NCBI GenBank assembly: GCA_027051995.1
Contig: JALUFY010000130.1
Location: 1-15,499 of the forward strand
Direction of reading: 5' to 3'
Length of the DNA stretch: 15,499 nucleotides
Origin: Hyphomicrobiales bacterium
GTDB taxonomy: Bacteria; Pseudomonadota; Alphaproteobacteria; Rhizobiales; Aestuariivirgaceae
Position numbers and translations under genes: made by a program. This document shows positions 14,697-15,499 of the stretch, piece after piece; position 1 is the first letter of the stretch, and every line of letters starts with the position of its first letter. The notes beneath the pieces are model-generated. The model was not told the origin of the DNA. It did no database searches and saw only the letters and a list, made by a program, of their open reading frames with translations.

Positions 14697-15499
14697 ATGA
14701 ACGAAGAGGCGAAACCGGCGCTCGTGCTGACGGGACATGGCGAAGGCCGTATCTGGGGCATGACGACGGCGCAAAGGCTGCGCAAGCTGTTCGCCCGCGC
14801 CGGGGTGAAAGAGCTGTTGAACGCACAGGACGCGGCGGACGCGGCCCGGCCGGTGATCATCTCGCGGGCCGACGCGGTGCTCGATCCGCAGCTGATGGCG
14901 GCGCTCGTCTCCAGGCCGGGGCTGATCCTGCTGGCCGATGACGGCCGGCCCGTGGCGGCCCATGCGCCGGCCGGACAGGCGCGGGCGGCGATGGATGCTC
15001 TGGAGGGGCGCGGCGCGCCGGAAGGCTTCGAGGCCAGGCGCCCGGGCGAGCTTGGCGTCAATTTCTGGAAGAAGCTGCGCAAGCGCGAGGCTCCCTATGC
15101 GCTGATCCTTGACGCACAAAATCAGCGTGATGCCGAATGGCGTTCCTTCATGGGCACATACAAGGGGGCCACCGATCTCGTCACCAAGCGGCTGTGGCCG
15201 CGTCCGGCCTTTCATGTGACGCGCTGGCTGGCCAATACCTTCGTGACGCCGAACATGGTGACGGCGTTGTCGGCGGTGTTCGTTGTCGCGGCCTTCTTCC
15301 TGTTCCTTTACGGGCATTACGGCTGGGGCCTGGTCTGCGCCTGGCTGATGACCTTTCTCGACACGGTGGACGGCAAGCTGGCGCGCACGACTCTGAAGAC
15401 CAGCTTCTGGGGCGATGTTTTCGATCACGGCATCGACCTGATCCATCCGCCCTTCTGGTATGCCGCCTGGGGGCTGGGACTGGCCAGGGCCGGGTTCGA
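14697..15499 (+). CDS. CDP-alcohol phosphatidyltransferase with N-terminal nucleotidyltransferase-like region, partial
   Basis: 267 codons are visible before the window ends. The C-terminal part carries a perfect CDP-alcohol transferase signature DxxDGxxARx8GxxxDxxxD (Asp222, Asp225, Gly226, Ala229, Arg230, Gly239, Asp243, Asp247) inside membrane helices. It is preceded by TYKGATDLVTKRLWPRPA and LANTFVTPNMVTALS, a lead-in like that of di-myo-inositol-phosphate phosphate synthase relatives. The first 130 residues have LVLTGHGEGRIWGMTTAQRL and RPVIISRADAVLDPQLMAAL, which resemble a nucleotidyltransferase fold that has lost its LAAGxGxR loop. The enzyme moves a phosphatidyl or phospho-alcohol group from CDP to an acceptor. 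ATG 14697 has GAGG five bases upstream; an in-frame GTG at 14679 overlaps the lptG stop and is an alternative. It is probably co-transcribed with lptFG. Confidence 0.85.
   Translation, partial: MNEEAKPALVLTGHGEGRIWGMTTAQRLRKLFARAGVKELLNAQDAADAARPVIISRADAVLDPQLMAALVSRPGLILLADDGRPVAAHAPAGQARAAMDALEGRGAPEGFEARRPGELGVNFWKKLRKREAPYALILDAQNQRDAEWRSFMGTYKGATDLVTKRLWPRPAFHVTRWLANTFVTPNMVTALSAVFVVAAFFLFLYGHYGWGLVCAWLMTFLDTVDGKLARTTLKTSFWGDVFDHGIDLIHPPFWYAAWGLGLARAGF

Overview
The window is a dense, GC-rich stretch of an alphaproteobacterial chromosome. The best evidence is a CtrA ortholog (phosphoacceptor Asp51, C-terminal winged helix) and a ChpT phosphotransferase only about 2 kb away. These two proteins form the output end of the CckA-ChpT-CtrA cell-cycle phosphorelay. 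FliJ divergent from ctrA, an EipA/DUF1134 protein and TTAA-N7-TTAA-like CtrA boxes agree with this. I cannot name the genus.

Layout, left to right. A possible gene tail (1-42) faces a lone flagellar gene, fliJ (minus), which ends in a strong terminator. A 460 bp regulatory region separates fliJ from ctrA (plus). It carries two CtrA-box-like sites 30 bp apart, a weaker third one, three GANTC sites and three GTAAAC hexamers. ctrA has its own terminator. Next comes a two-gene membrane operon (DUF2157 protein and GDYXXLXY-domain protein, ATGA overlap). chpT (minus) converges on it. A short divergent region leads to cysQ and a secreted MltB-type lytic transglycosylase (ATGA overlap), then eipA with an array of CtrA half-sites upstream and a strong terminator downstream. 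A membrane-anchored coiled-coil protein of unknown function and a cupin follow. On the minus strand lie a secreted metallo-beta-lactamase-fold protein that lacks the usual first two zinc histidines, and tRNA-Glu(CTC).

The right end looks like an envelope-lipid module. It has a LicC/IPCT-like nucleotidyltransferase (minus), a divergent class III metallophosphoesterase, lptF-lptG (the LPS exporter permeases, ATGA overlap), and immediately after lptG a CDP-alcohol phosphatidyltransferase that runs off the window. The latter carries an N-terminal region that looks like a decayed nucleotidyltransferase.

Taken together, the window combines the cell-cycle master regulator and its phosphodonor with envelope functions: peptidoglycan cleavage, EipA, LPS export and probable polar-lipid synthesis. 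Several of these have candidate CtrA sites. There is no mobile element, CRISPR array, rRNA or obvious defence system. The most notable signals are the phased CtrA-like sites, the half-site array before eipA, the split nucleotidyltransferase/CDP-alcohol transferase pair and the metal-site-degenerate MBL protein.
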